From positions 1-64,000 of the forward strand of contig NZ_NJIH01000016.1 in the NCBI RefSeq assembly GCF_002209565.1: a stretch of DNA of 64,000 nt. Reading direction: 5' to 3'. The translations under genes were made by a program, and so were the position numbers. The notes under the pieces are model-generated. The model ran no database searches. It had not been told where the DNA came from and was given only the letters and a program-made list of their open reading frames with translations. Positions 1-9,376 of the stretch are shown here, in pieces. Each line of letters begins with the position of its first letter. Within the stretch, counting starts at the first letter, position 1. The DNA comes from Candidimonas nitroreducens (GTDB lineage: Bacteria; Pseudomonadota; Gammaproteobacteria; Burkholderiales; Burkholderiaceae_B).

Positions 1-36
1 GGCACAGTCCGCAGGGACTGTGCCATGTCCGGGCTC
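1..36. repeat. Palindromic intergenic direct repeat, copy 1
   Basis: The first 24 bases form an inverted repeat (GGCACAGTCC, 4-base loop, GGACTGTGCC) followed by 12 more bases that recur identically at 79-114. The unit could form a stable hairpin in RNA from either strand. No poly-T follows, so it is not an obvious terminator. It looks like a dispersed intergenic repeat unit, cut by the window edge. Confidence 0.75.
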
Positions 37-78
37 GCCCACCTCGCGGCCTGCATGCCGCTCGGATTCGCCAGGCAT

Positions 79-114
79 GGCACAGTCCGCAGGGACTGTG
101 CCATGTCCGGGCTC
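79..114. repeat. Palindromic intergenic direct repeat, copy 2
   Basis: A 36-base exact copy of positions 1-36, with the same 10-bp inverted arms and GCAG loop (79-102). The copies are 42 bases apart and lie downstream of the groEL terminator. Confidence 0.75.
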
Positions 115-157
115 ATCCCCCAAGGGGGCGCTTTTTGCCTTGGGGCGGCCCGGCGGC

Positions 158-188
158 AAAAAAAATCCCGGCACGAAGCCGGGATTTT
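158..188 (-). terminator. Rho-independent terminator of groESL
   Basis: Read on the minus strand, a perfect 11-bp stem (AAAATCCCGGC / GCCGGGATTTT) with a 5-base loop is followed by a run of eight T. It starts about 47 bases past the groEL stop, as expected for the end of the groES-groEL transcript. Confidence 0.9.
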
Positions 189-234
189 CCTGGATGGGCA
201 GTGCACCGGCCCGAGGGCCGGCGCGGCGGGCTGC

Positions 235-1878
<1,644 letters not shown>

Positions 1879-1904
1879 TCAGATTCCTTGCTTGATTCGT
1901 GTAA

Positions 1905-2192
1905 TTACTGGATCACGGCGAGAATTTCTTCTTCGCGGATGACGAGCAGTTCTTCACCGTCCACCTTCACGGCCTGGCCGGCGTACTTGCCGAACAGAAC
2001 CTTGTCGCCAGCTTTCACATCGACCGGCAGCACTTTGCCGTCTTCAGTCTTCTTGCCGGGGCCGACAGAAATGACTTCACCCTGGTCGGGCTTTTCGGCG
2101 GCGCTGTCGGGGATCACGATGCCCGACGCGGTGGTGCGCTCGTTGTCCAAACGCTTGACGATCACGCGATCGTGCAAAGGACGCAGTGCCAT
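1905..2192 (-). CDS. groES: Co-chaperonin GroES (10 kDa)
   Basis: Heptameric lid of the GroEL chamber. The 95-residue product begins [14 protein letters not shown] and contains the family's glycine-rich mobile-loop region ([14 protein letters not shown]) and the C-terminal ILAVIQ strand. It is the first gene of the groESL operon, with an AGGAG-like ribosome site just upstream of the ATG (GGAACTCCTGTTG region on the plus strand) and a 60-base leader containing CIRCE. Standard full length. Confidence 0.99.
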   Translation of the reverse strand: MALRPLHDRVIVKRLDNERTTASGIVIPDSAAEKPDQGEVISVGPGKKTEDGKVLPVDVKAGDKVLFGKYAGQAVKVDGEELLVIREEEILAVIQ

Positions 2193-2252
2193 GGAGGAAC
2201 TCCTGTTGTATAGATAGTTGGAAACCAGATTGGAACGAGGGGTACGTGACTG

Positions 2253-2279
2253 TTAGCACTCATCCCCTTCGAGTGCTAA
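2253..2279. promoter_or_regulatory. CIRCE operator (HrcA site) of groESL
   Basis: A perfect CIRCE inverted repeat: TTAGCACTC, nine bases, GAGTGCTAA. This is the known target of the heat-shock repressor HrcA. It lies 60 bases upstream of groES and overlaps the -10 box and expected transcription start, so bound repressor would block initiation. hrcA itself is not in the window. Confidence 0.97.
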
Positions 2280-2306
2280 TTATAAGGATGGAGGCGATTT
2301 CTTCAA
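2279..2306 (-). promoter_or_regulatory. groESL promoter (sigma70-like)
   Basis: On the minus strand a -35 TTGAAG (2301-2306) and a perfect -10 TATAAT (2279-2284) are 16 bp apart. The extended CTTGAAG is also the sigma32 -35 signature, but no good CCCCAT box is seen at the right spacing, so a vegetative promoter gated by CIRCE is the simpler reading. Confidence 0.75.
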
Positions 2307-2472
2307 GTGGGGCGGAAGGATTTGTTACATTTTGGGTGGGGCTCGAAGCCTCTTTGAAGGAAAGCCCCCAATTCCTGCATTCAGGCCGGAATGTGCGAGA
2401 ACACAGCTATGAGCGCCAAAGTCCTGAAACGTACTTCTGCCCGTGCTGATGCCAGGCCAGCACGGTCGTCCG
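2307..2472. other. Non-coding stretch with no recognised feature
   Basis: Between the groESL promoter and the helicase remnant. A 36-codon open frame starting ATGAGCGCC at 2409 codes for an Arg/Ser-rich peptide with no recognisable motif and no good ribosome site. I do not call it a gene. Confidence 0.4.
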
Positions 2473-2760
2473 CTATGTCGTGGAAACGACTAGTGGCGCC
2501 GATGCGCAGAAGTCAGTAAAAGTAAAAGGCAAGCGGGTGCAAGGCAAGGCGATTGGTGCGAAGCGTATTGGGGAACCGCTACCCGCGTCGTCTCGCGGTA
2601 CGTTCACTGTCTTGAAGACAGCCATATGCCTTGCGCAGAAGCGTATCCAGTAGAACCCAATCCCCAATATATGTTCGATGCGGTGTATGAGGGATTGGAG
2701 TTGTTTGCCGCGATCCGTACCGACGAAGGCATGCAGTTCGTCGACAATAAAGAACGCCAA
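2473..2760 (-). pseudogene. Remnant of a DExH-box helicase
   Basis: A 95-codon minus-strand reading frame contains the segment IVDELHAFVGTDRGKQLQS followed by LIHRIEHILG near its start. DELH in a hydrophobic context is helicase motif II (Walker B, DExH type), and the following GTDRG.QLQSL..R.E pattern is that of large DEAD/DEAH helicases found in mobile and defence islands. The nucleotide-binding motif I is missing because the frame is cut off at the 3' end of the MFS gene, and after about residue 35 similarity is lost. This is a decayed fragment, not a working gene. Family assignment rests on motif recognition only. Confidence 0.5.
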
Positions 2761-2767
2761 GCGATGC

Positions 2768-4009
2768 TCAGCTGTCGGCAGAAGCCACCGCCTTGCGATT
2801 TTTGCCCGCGTCGCGCGGCAGGAAAACGAGCACCAGCAGCGAGCATGCGCCCAGGCAGTAGAAGGCGTAATCGTAGCGGCCGCTGACCGCGATGAAGGCT
2901 GCGAAAGCCGTGGGCGCCAGTATGTTGGTCACGTTGACCAATATGCTGGCGCCCGCGGCCGTGTCCGAGATCAATTTTGGCGGCGACCGCCGTGCGACTT
3001 CGGCTATCTGCACGCCGTTCCAGCTTGCCGCCGAACTGCCCGCCACAAACGCCAGAACAATGACGGCCCACAGCGGCCAATGGGGATTGGTCAAACCCAG
3101 AAGCGCCGTCGTCGCGGCCGAGAGAATCGCTGCGATGGACAGGGCCGCGGTGGCCGACCGCAAATGGTCGGACAGCCACCCCAATACGATGCGGCCTATC
3201 ACTCCGCCGGCTTGCATTACCGCGAACACCATGCCGGCCAGACCGAGGGAATAGCCCAGTTCGTCGACCAGATAGATCACCGTGAAGGTGAACCAGCAGC
3301 TTTGGGATATGCCGAACAGGCTGCCTACGATGGATATGCGCAGCAGGCCAGGCTGGAGCATCAGCGATGCCAGCGGCTCGCTGAGCGTGCGCAGCGACTG
3401 CCATGTCGGCAAGAGATGGGTGCGCCCCTTGCTCGCCGGCCTCTCGTCGAGGTTGGCGCTGAGCCGCCAGGTAAGCAGGGTGGGCAGCAGCACGAGGAGT
3501 GCGCAAGCCAGAAGGGCGGCACGCCACCCGGCCGCGGCCACCGCCAGAGGCACGAAGAGCCCCGCTATCACGCCGCCCAGAGGCACTCCCGCCTGCTTGA
3601 TGGAGAACATCAGGTTGCGCATGCCGGGCGGGGAGAAGCGCTGCAGGATTTCGCTGCCGGCCGGGTTTGCGGCGCCGTTGCACAAGCCCATCGTGAAGCA
3701 CACCGCCAAGGCGATGCCGACGCTCGGATAAAGAAAGAACACCATGCAGATCGTGCCCAGCACCAAAGTCAGCTGCAAGGTGCGCATCCCGCCTATCCGT
3801 TTGAGCGTCGAGGAACCCACGACCAGCATGGCCAGGCCACCCAATGAGCTGCTCGCGGCCAGGTAGCCGATGGAGCTGCCGCTCCAGCCGAACTCTGCGG
3901 ACATCGCTGGCGCGATGATGGGGATGAGCCGGTTCAAAAATGATGAAATGGTCTGTAGGGTAAAGATTGCCGTTACTGGCATAAGCCACACAGGTAGCGT
4001 GCGTATCAT
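2768..4009 (-). CDS. MFS transporter, 12 membrane segments
   Basis: Inner-membrane carrier of the major facilitator superfamily. The 413-residue protein has about twelve hydrophobic segments in two halves separated by a polar loop near residues 185-205 (NLDERPASKGRTH). The N-terminal half shows a degenerate MFS motif around residues 65-75 (STLKRIGGMR). Substrate cannot be read from sequence; the general pattern resembles CynX/NarK-like organic-anion carriers of Burkholderiales. It follows a RidA-family gene on the same strand with a 249-bp gap, so co-transcription is uncertain. Its 3' end abuts the helicase remnant. Confidence 0.85.
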   Translation of the reverse strand: MIRTLPVWLMPVTAIFTLQTISSFLNRLIPIIAPAMSAEFGWSGSSIGYLAASSSLGGLAMLVVGSSTLKRIGGMRTLQLTLVLGTICMVFFLYPSVGIALAVCFTMGLCNGAANPAGSEILQRFSPPGMRNLMFSIKQAGVPLGGVIAGLFVPLAVAAAGWRAALLACALLVLLPTLLTWRLSANLDERPASKGRTHLLPTWQSLRTLSEPLASLMLQPGLLRISIVGSLFGISQSCWFTFTVIYLVDELGYSLGLAGMVFAVMQAGGVIGRIVLGWLSDHLRSATAALSIAAILSAATTALLGLTNPHWPLWAVIVLAFVAGSSAASWNGVQIAEVARRSPPKLISDTAAGASILVNVTNILAPTAFAAFIAVSGRYDYAFYCLGACSLLVLVFLPRDAGKNRKAVASADS

Positions 4010-4258
4010 CGAGTTTCTTGGGTGGTTTTTTTGTTGAGGATGGGCGGCGGCAGCGCGAGCCCGGCCACGCCAGCCAGCAGGGCCGAGTCACTTCCTCTTT
4101 TATGATAGCCCGCAACAGGGTGTCAACGCCGGCTTGGGCCTGAAAGAGCGGGTTTCCGCAAGTGTTTGATTTTATTGTTGTGTGCCGCGGATGCGCCCGA
4201 GCCCTTGGGCCCGCCTGGCTCGGGAGCCGCCGGCCGGATGGTGTTACGGCTGCGCGTT

Positions 4259-4729
4259 TTATCTGACCTCGAACATGGCCTCGATCTCCACCACCACGCC
4301 GTGCGGCATGCTGGCTACGCCCACCGCCGTGCGGGTGTGGGCGCCGGCTGCTCCAAACACTTCCACCATCAGGTCGGATGCCCCGTTGACGACCTCCGCC
4401 ACACGGGTGAAATCGGGGGTGGCGGCGACGAAGCCGCGCAGGTTCACTACGGACACGATGTCGTCCAGCCCCCCCGGCAGTGCGGCGCGGGCCTGGGCCA
4501 GCACGTTCAGGGCGCTGGCGCGGGCGGCGGCCTGCGCTTCGGCCAGATCCATGGTGTCGCCCACTCGGCCCACGTGGCGCAGCTCGCCGCCCGAGCTGGG
4601 CAATTGGCCGGATACGAATAACAGATTGCCCAGCTTGCGCGCCATGCTTATGCGCGCGGCCCGGGGTGCCGGGGCCGGCGGCAGGGTGATGCCCAGCGCC
4701 GACAAGCGGGTCTCGATGGAATCGGACAT
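4259..4729 (-). CDS. RidA/YjgF/YER057c/UK114 family protein
   Basis: RidA-family proteins hydrolyse reactive enamine/imine intermediates or act in catabolic pathways. The start chosen (MSDSIETRLSALGITLPP) gives 156 residues and has GGGAG six bases upstream; a longer frame exists but lacks a ribosome site. The sequence shows GNLLFVSGQLPS near residue 35, the usual strand of the trimer core, and VEIEAMFEV at the C-terminus. The typical catalytic Arg of true RidA (about residue 105 in E. coli RidA) is not evident: the equivalent region reads TRTAVGVASMP, the form found in the longer YjgF-like subgroup. Divergent from a YciI-type gene. Confidence 0.88.
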   Translation of the reverse strand: MSDSIETRLSALGITLPPAPAPRAARISMARKLGNLLFVSGQLPSSGGELRHVGRVGDTMDLAEAQAAARASALNVLAQARAALPGGLDDIVSVVNLRGFVAATPDFTRVAEVVNGASDLMVEVFGAAGAHTRTAVGVASMPHGVVVEIEAMFEVR

Positions 4730-4896
4730 AGCGAACTCCCAATGGGGATGGAAAATTGCATTCTCGCGTGCAAGCCATCGGCGCGGGGTGATTTTTTGGG
4801 CCGTGGGCATAACTGTTTGGTTGGAATTACGAGCCAAACGGGAATAGGGGCGTGGCGGGGTGGAACGTATCATGGCTGTTTTGGAAAGGAGCCGTC

Positions 4897-5214
4897 ATGC
4901 TATACATCATTTATCAGGAAGATCGCGACGAGGGAGCGGCGGAGATCCGCAAGCAGATCAAGCCGGCGCACCTGGCCTACCTCGCGAGCTTCGAGTCCAA
5001 GCTGGTGCTGGGCGGAGCCTTGTTGGCCGAGGATGGCGTCAAGCGCACCGGCAGCGTGCTGATTCTAAACATGGGCAGCCTCGCCGAGGCCGAGGCGTTT
5101 TCTCGCGACGAGCCGTTTCGCAAGGCGGGCCTGTTTAAAAGCGTAAAAATCTCGCACATGCGGCGCGGCCAATGGAATCCCGCGGCGGCGCCGGCCACGG
5201 CCGAGGGCAACTGA
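4897..5214 (+). CDS. YciI-like (YCII domain) protein
   Basis: Small 105-residue ferredoxin-fold protein of the YCII family; members have been proposed to be enzymes or regulators, but the function is generally unknown. The start MLYIIYQEDRDEGAAEIR is preceded by AAAGGA. Family features visible are an N-terminal strand YIIYQED, HLAYLASF (conserved His near residue 27), GGALLAEDG and the FSRDEPFRKAGLF segment. It is a single gene between a divergent RidA and a convergent LysR. Confidence 0.85.
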   Translation: MLYIIYQEDRDEGAAEIRKQIKPAHLAYLASFESKLVLGGALLAEDGVKRTGSVLILNMGSLAEAEAFSRDEPFRKAGLFKSVKISHMRRGQWNPAAAPATAEGN

Positions 5215-5302
5215 TCGGTTCACCGCGCGGCGATGCTGGGTAGTCTGGGCCACGCAGGCCCGGTGTAGCGATACCGTAGCCGCAGCGGTGTGCGGGGCGG
5301 CT

Positions 5303-6265
5303 TTATCGGATGATCGGCTGGTGGTATAGCTCGCCGGCCGCCTGCTTGAGGCTTTCCACCATGCGCAGCCCGGCCGCCGACAGCTTGTTGCGCGCATGGG
5401 TGATGACTCCCACTGGTAAGGCGGGGTAGCCGATGTCCACGGGCAGTTTGATCAGCGTGCCCTGCTCGACGTCGGCCTGTACGATCTGCCAAGGCAGCGC
5501 GGCGACCATATCGCGCTGTAGGAGCAGGGCGCGTATCAACGGGAACGACAAGGTTTCGACGACGCGGTGGGGCAGATCCAGCCCTTCGCGCGAGAAGAAC
5601 AGATGGATGGGAGTGCGGGCGACGCTGCTTGCATGGGGCATGATCCATTCCTGCGCGGCCAGATCCGCGGGACTGGGGGCGGGTTTGCTTACCAGTGGAT
5701 TCTGCCGTCCGGCCACCAGCACGATAGGCTCGAAATACAGTGGAATCTGGCGGATCTGTTCGTTGCCGTCCTGCTCGGACATGCGGCCGACGACAATGTC
5801 GATTTCCCCTGCCTGCAAGCCGCTCAGCAGCCGCTCTTTGTTGCCGTCGACCACCGAAACCCGCGTGGCGTCGCCGCTGGCGATGAACAGCGACAGGGCC
5901 TTGGGCAACAGGGCCGGCAGCGCCACCATGTAGCTGCCCATCGCGAGCCTGCCGAGACAGCCGTGGCGCAGTGCGGTCAGCTCCTCGGCGGCACGCTTCA
6001 GGTCGGCATGCAGCGACCGCGCGTAGCGCAGCACGTGGCTGCCGAACATCGTGGGCACGACGCCCTTGACGGTGCGCTCGAGCAGCCGTTCCCCCAGCAA
6101 GGTTTCCAGTTCATGGATGGTCTTGGAGACGGCCGGCTGCGACATGTGCAAGGTCTCCGCTGCGCGGGACAACGCGCCGCATTCGGTCACGGTCTTGAAC
6201 ATGAGCAGATGGCGCAGCTTGACCTGCGTAGTCAGCACACGCTCTATTGATCGGTCGGCTTCCAT
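5303..6265 (-). CDS. LysR-family regulator, PcaQ/GbpR-like
   Basis: DNA-binding regulator of 320 residues. The winged helix-turn-helix lies at about residues 17-75 (KLRHLLMFKTV, SRAAETLHMSQPAVSKTIHEL), followed by a LysR effector domain. The KLRHL opening and ERTVKGV..T.FG stretch are typical of the PcaQ/GbpR branch that controls aromatic or sugar acid catabolism. It is transcribed away from a muconate-cycloisomerase-like gene at 6399, and the gap between them contains an ATAACC-N4-GGTTTG site like the PcaQ box. It therefore probably activates the enzyme/Bug pair in response to a pathway intermediate. Confidence 0.93.
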   Translation of the reverse strand: MEADRSIERVLTTQVKLRHLLMFKTVTECGALSRAAETLHMSQPAVSKTIHELETLLGERLLERTVKGVVPTMFGSHVLRYARSLHADLKRAAEELTALRHGCLGRLAMGSYMVALPALLPKALSLFIASGDATRVSVVDGNKERLLSGLQAGEIDIVVGRMSEQDGNEQIRQIPLYFEPIVLVAGRQNPLVSKPAPSPADLAAQEWIMPHASSVARTPIHLFFSREGLDLPHRVVETLSFPLIRALLLQRDMVAALPWQIVQADVEQGTLIKLPVDIGYPALPVGVITHARNKLSAAGLRMVESLKQAAGELYHQPIIR

Positions 6266-6303
6266 GGGACGTGCTCCGGCAGTAGAAGATGCGCCACCAG
6301 TCT

Positions 6304-6319
6304 ATAACCATTTGGTTTG
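6304..6319. promoter_or_regulatory. PcaQ-box-like LysR operator
   Basis: ATAACC-ATTT-GGTTTG lies 39-54 bases upstream of the LysR start and 80-95 bases upstream of the enzyme gene. It contains the inverted repeat AACCA-TT-TGGTT. The published PcaQ consensus, as I remember it, is ATAACC-N4-GGTTAA, so only the last two positions differ. Confidence 0.6.
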
Positions 6320-6398
6320 GCCTGTCGCCCGAATGCGAATGGTTGCGCTGCGGGCGCGACTATAGAATGGTCGCGTCCTAATCCAGCCGGAGCTTCTC

Positions 6399-7469
6399 TT
6401 GAAGATTACTGCCTTCGCAATCGAGCACGTGAGCCTGCCCGACGAGGATCCCAATTGGAAGTTCGCGGGCCAGGCCTATCCGACCAACGATGCCTGCCTT
6501 CTGACTTTGACGGCCGAAGACGGCACGCAGGGCTGGGGTTATGCCGCGGCCTTTCCCCATTTGGCGGCGACTGCGTTGGGCGTGGAAGGGGCGCTGCAGC
6601 GCATCTGCCCCGCGCTGGTGGGGCAGGACGCCATGGGGATTGAGGCCAATCTGAAGCGTGTGCATGCCGCATTGGTAGGCAATAACCCGGCCAAGTCCGC
6701 CATCGATTGCGCCTTGCACGACCTGAAGGCGCGCCTGCTGGGCGTGCCGCTGTACGAGCTGTTGGGCGGCAAGGTCACCGACAGAATCGCGATCTGCCGC
6801 ATGCTGGGGCTGAAGACCCCGCCCGAGATGGCCGAGCGTGCGCAGCGTCTGGTGGATCAGGGCTATCGCCACTTGAAGCTCAAGGTGGGAGGCAGCGTGC
6901 ATGAAGACATCGAGCGCCTGCGTGCGGTGCGGCGGCAAGTGGGAGACGGCGTGCGGCTGGTGGCCGATCCCAATCAGTCGTATCACGCCAAGGATGCCAT
7001 TGTCTTTGCGCAGCGGGCGGTCGAGTTTGATGTGGACATCATCGAGCAGCCGGTAAAAGCCGATGATCTGGGCGGGCTGCAGGATGTCACGCGTGCTTCC
7101 AGCATTGCCATAGAGGCCGACGAGAGCGCCTACGATGCCGGGTCGACCTATCGCTTGGCGGCCTCTCGTTCGATCAACGCCGTGAGCCTGAAAGTGCCCA
7201 AGATGGGCGGGCTGCGTGCGGTGCAGACGGCGGCCCGGGTGTGCGAGGTGGCGCATCTGGGATGCCGGATGGGCGCCAACGTCGGAAGCCAGCTGCTGGC
7301 CGCTCATGCCCTGCATTTGGCCGTGGCGCTGCCCAATATTACTTATGCCTGCGAACTGGCCGAATTCCAGAAGCTGCTGAACGATCCGTTCGAAGGGCTG
7401 ACGGTCAAGGACGGCTATCTTTATGTCCCGGACGGGCCGGGCGTGGGCGTCGTGCGCCGCGCGGCCTGA
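6399..7469 (+). CDS. Mandelate racemase / muconate lactonizing enzyme family protein (MLE subgroup)
   Basis: Enolase-superfamily enzyme of 356 residues, expected to abstract an alpha proton from a carboxylate using a divalent metal. The start is TTG with GGAG six bases upstream. The capping domain covers about residues 1-120, the barrel the rest. Visible are the KxK base motif (K160-L-K162), metal ligands D190, E216 and an acidic pair E239/D241, and the lysine on strand six (SLKVPKMGG, K265/K268). A lysine there rather than a His-Asp dyad places it with muconate cycloisomerases and dipeptide epimerases. The true substrate is unknown. It is followed 56 bp later by a Bug receptor and is divergent from a PcaQ-like LysR. 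Confidence 0.9.
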   Translation: MKITAFAIEHVSLPDEDPNWKFAGQAYPTNDACLLTLTAEDGTQGWGYAAAFPHLAATALGVEGALQRICPALVGQDAMGIEANLKRVHAALVGNNPAKSAIDCALHDLKARLLGVPLYELLGGKVTDRIAICRMLGLKTPPEMAERAQRLVDQGYRHLKLKVGGSVHEDIERLRAVRRQVGDGVRLVADPNQSYHAKDAIVFAQRAVEFDVDIIEQPVKADDLGGLQDVTRASSIAIEADESAYDAGSTYRLAASRSINAVSLKVPKMGGLRAVQTAARVCEVAHLGCRMGANVGSQLLAAHALHLAVALPNITYACELAEFQKLLNDPFEGLTVKDGYLYVPDGPGVGVVRRAA

Positions 7470-7525
7470 GCGTAGCCGGCATTTCTAGCCGGCATTCACT
7501 GTGTAGCTGCTTCCAAGGAGCGTTT

Positions 7526-8527
7526 ATGAAGCCCCGCATTTTCTACCGCTTTGCCGCCCTGCGCCTGCTGCCGTTTGCCTTCTGTGCGGCCCTGGGCGCG
7601 AGTGTGGCCACGGGTGCCGCCGCCCAGTCACAACCCTCGCAAATCCGGATGATCGTGCCGTTTTCGCCAGGCGGGCCGGCCGATCTCATCGCAAGAAAGC
7701 TGGCCCAGCGTCTGGGCCCGCAATTGCACGCGACGGTGTTCGTCGACAACCGGCCCGGCGCGAATGGCGAGATTGGCCTGGATGCCGTGGCCAGGGCCAA
7801 GCCCGACGGCGCGACGCTGTTGTTTGCCACCTCGGGAATGCTGACCATCAGTCCGGTGCTCTACAAGCATTTGCGTTACGACCCATTGAAAGACCTGACC
7901 CCGATCGGACGCGTGGTGGCCAACGGTACCGCGCTGTTGGTGGGCAAGCAGCTGCCGGCCAATAATATGCGCGAGTTCGTCGCCTATGCGGATCGATCCA
8001 AGAGCCCCGTGGCCATCGGTTCGGCCGGCGTTGGCAACATCACGCATTTGTATATGGAATTGATGAAGGAAGCGACGCACGGGAATTTCGTGCACGTGCC
8101 GTACAAGGGGGTCGCGCCGGCGCTCAGTGATGTGATGGGCGGCCAGATCGCCGGCGTGTTTGTCGACCTGCCTGCGGCGCTGCCCATGCTCAAAGGCGGC
8201 AAGGTCAAGGCGTTGGGGCTGGTCGGAACGAAACGCAATCCTTTGGCGCCCAATATTCCGACCATCGCCGAGCAAGGCTACAAGGGCGTCGACGGGGTGA
8301 GCTGGTTCGGCGTGCTGGGCCCGGCCCACATGCCGGCTAAAACCGTGCAGGCCGTCCACGCGGCCATGTCCCGCGCGTTGTCCGATCCCGATATGGCGCG
8401 CAGTCTGAACCAGATCGGCTCGCAGCCCGCTTTGGACAGCCCGGCCCAGATGGCGGAATTGATTCGGGCGGATCAGTCGCGCTGGGCGAAAGTGATCACC
8501 AAGAATCACATACACGTGGACGAATAG
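7526..8527 (+). CDS. Bug-family tripartite tricarboxylate transporter receptor (TctC-like), no. 1
   Basis: Periplasmic solute receptor of 333 residues that would bind a carboxylate. The start has AAGGAG seven bases upstream. An Arg-containing N-region, hydrophobic core (LRLLPFAFCAALGASVATG) and AAAQS cleavage site form a Sec signal peptide. Mature features are the Bug signature IRMIVPFSPGGPADLIAR, VDNRPGANGEIGLDAVARAKPDG, and HVPYKGVAPALSDVMGGQ. No tctA or tctB lies beside it. Co-transcribed with the MLE-like enzyme, so its ligand is probably that enzyme's substrate. Confidence 0.95.
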   Translation: MKPRIFYRFAALRLLPFAFCAALGASVATGAAAQSQPSQIRMIVPFSPGGPADLIARKLAQRLGPQLHATVFVDNRPGANGEIGLDAVARAKPDGATLLFATSGMLTISPVLYKHLRYDPLKDLTPIGRVVANGTALLVGKQLPANNMREFVAYADRSKSPVAIGSAGVGNITHLYMELMKEATHGNFVHVPYKGVAPALSDVMGGQIAGVFVDLPAALPMLKGGKVKALGLVGTKRNPLAPNIPTIAEQGYKGVDGVSWFGVLGPAHMPAKTVQAVHAAMSRALSDPDMARSLNQIGSQPALDSPAQMAELIRADQSRWAKVITKNHIHVDE

Positions 8528-8602
8528 CCGGCTTCAGCCTGAAGCAATGGGGGTTTCAGGCACGATCCCCCCGGCGGCGCTGGCAAAGCGGGCGGCACCG
8601 TA

Positions 8603-9373
8603 TTACAGATGCACGGTCTTGGCCAGCATGTATATCCCGATGGTGATCAGCAGGGTGGAAAAAATCCAGTTGAGCACGCCATGCTTCACCGCCAGGCGCT
8701 GCGCCAGCATGGCGCCTATCCAGCCGCCGGCGATGCCGCCCAGCAGGAACTCGCCGGCAAGCGCCCAGTTGATGAGGCCCGAACGCGCATAGTTCAGCGC
8801 GGTGGCCAGGCCGAAGCTGCCGACGCCCAGCAGCGAAGTGCCGATGGCGTCGATGATTTCCATGCGCGCCGCCAGCATCAGCCCCGGTACGACCATGAAG
8901 CCGCCGCCGACTCCGAAAAAACCGGCCACGGCGCCGGCGCCGTAGCCGACGCCGCCCAGGCGTCCATCGAGATATTTGATGGCCTGGCCGCCGGGCCGGT
9001 GTGAGGATGCCTTGCGCCCGCGCAGCATCAGCAGCGCCACCACGATCACCAGTACCGCGAACAGCGCCTGCAGCGCCTGGCCGTTGACCACCTTGCCGAT
9101 TTCGGAACCCACGAACGCCCCGATGATGCCGGCTATCGTGAAAATGATGCCCGCGCGCCAGCGCACGTGGCCTTCTCTGGCGTGGGGTATCAGGTTGATG
9201 TAGGCATTGAGCGAAACCGCCAGCGCGCTGGTGCCGATTGCCATGTGCATGTCGTGCAGGCCCACGACGTACAGCAGCAGCGGTATTGCCAGTGTAGAGC
9301 CGCCGCCGCCCGTCAGCGCAAGCGAAAACCCCACCAGGCTGCCGCAGAAAACCGTCAGTAATTGGGTAATCAT
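8603..9373 (-). CDS. TauE/SafE-family sulfite/sulfur-anion exporter
   Basis: Inner-membrane permease of 256 residues with about eight hydrophobic segments. It contains the duplicated glycine-rich motif of the family: ALTGGGGSTLAIPLLLY near residue 25 and AGFFGVGGGFMVVPGL near residue 150. TauE/SafE proteins export sulfite or sulfoacetate or move other sulfur anions. Its start is 3 bp beyond the persulfide dioxygenase stop, so the two are co-transcribed. The product of persulfide dioxygenase is sulfite, which makes sulfite export the natural role here. Confidence 0.93.
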   Translation of the reverse strand: MITQLLTVFCGSLVGFSLALTGGGGSTLAIPLLLYVVGLHDMHMAIGTSALAVSLNAYINLIPHAREGHVRWRAGIIFTIAGIIGAFVGSEIGKVVNGQALQALFAVLVIVVALLMLRGRKASSHRPGGQAIKYLDGRLGGVGYGAGAVAGFFGVGGGFMVVPGLMLAARMEIIDAIGTSLLGVGSFGLATALNYARSGLINWALAGEFLLGGIAGGWIGAMLAQRLAVKHGVLNWIFSTLLITIGIYMLAKTVHL

Positions 9374-9376
9374 CGC

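Noticed and set aside
2409..2519. A 36-codon Arg/Ser-rich frame starting MSAKVLKRTS
   Set aside because: No ribosome site and no recognisable motif; the surrounding area looks like decayed sequence.
2604..4778. A 724-codon minus-strand frame across the MFS and RidA genes
   Set aside because: Arg/Gly/Ala-rich, with no domain. It runs in another frame over two recognised genes.
5220..5302. A short minus-strand Arg/Pro-rich frame between YciI and LysR
   Set aside because: It overlaps the LysR 3' end in another frame and has no family features.
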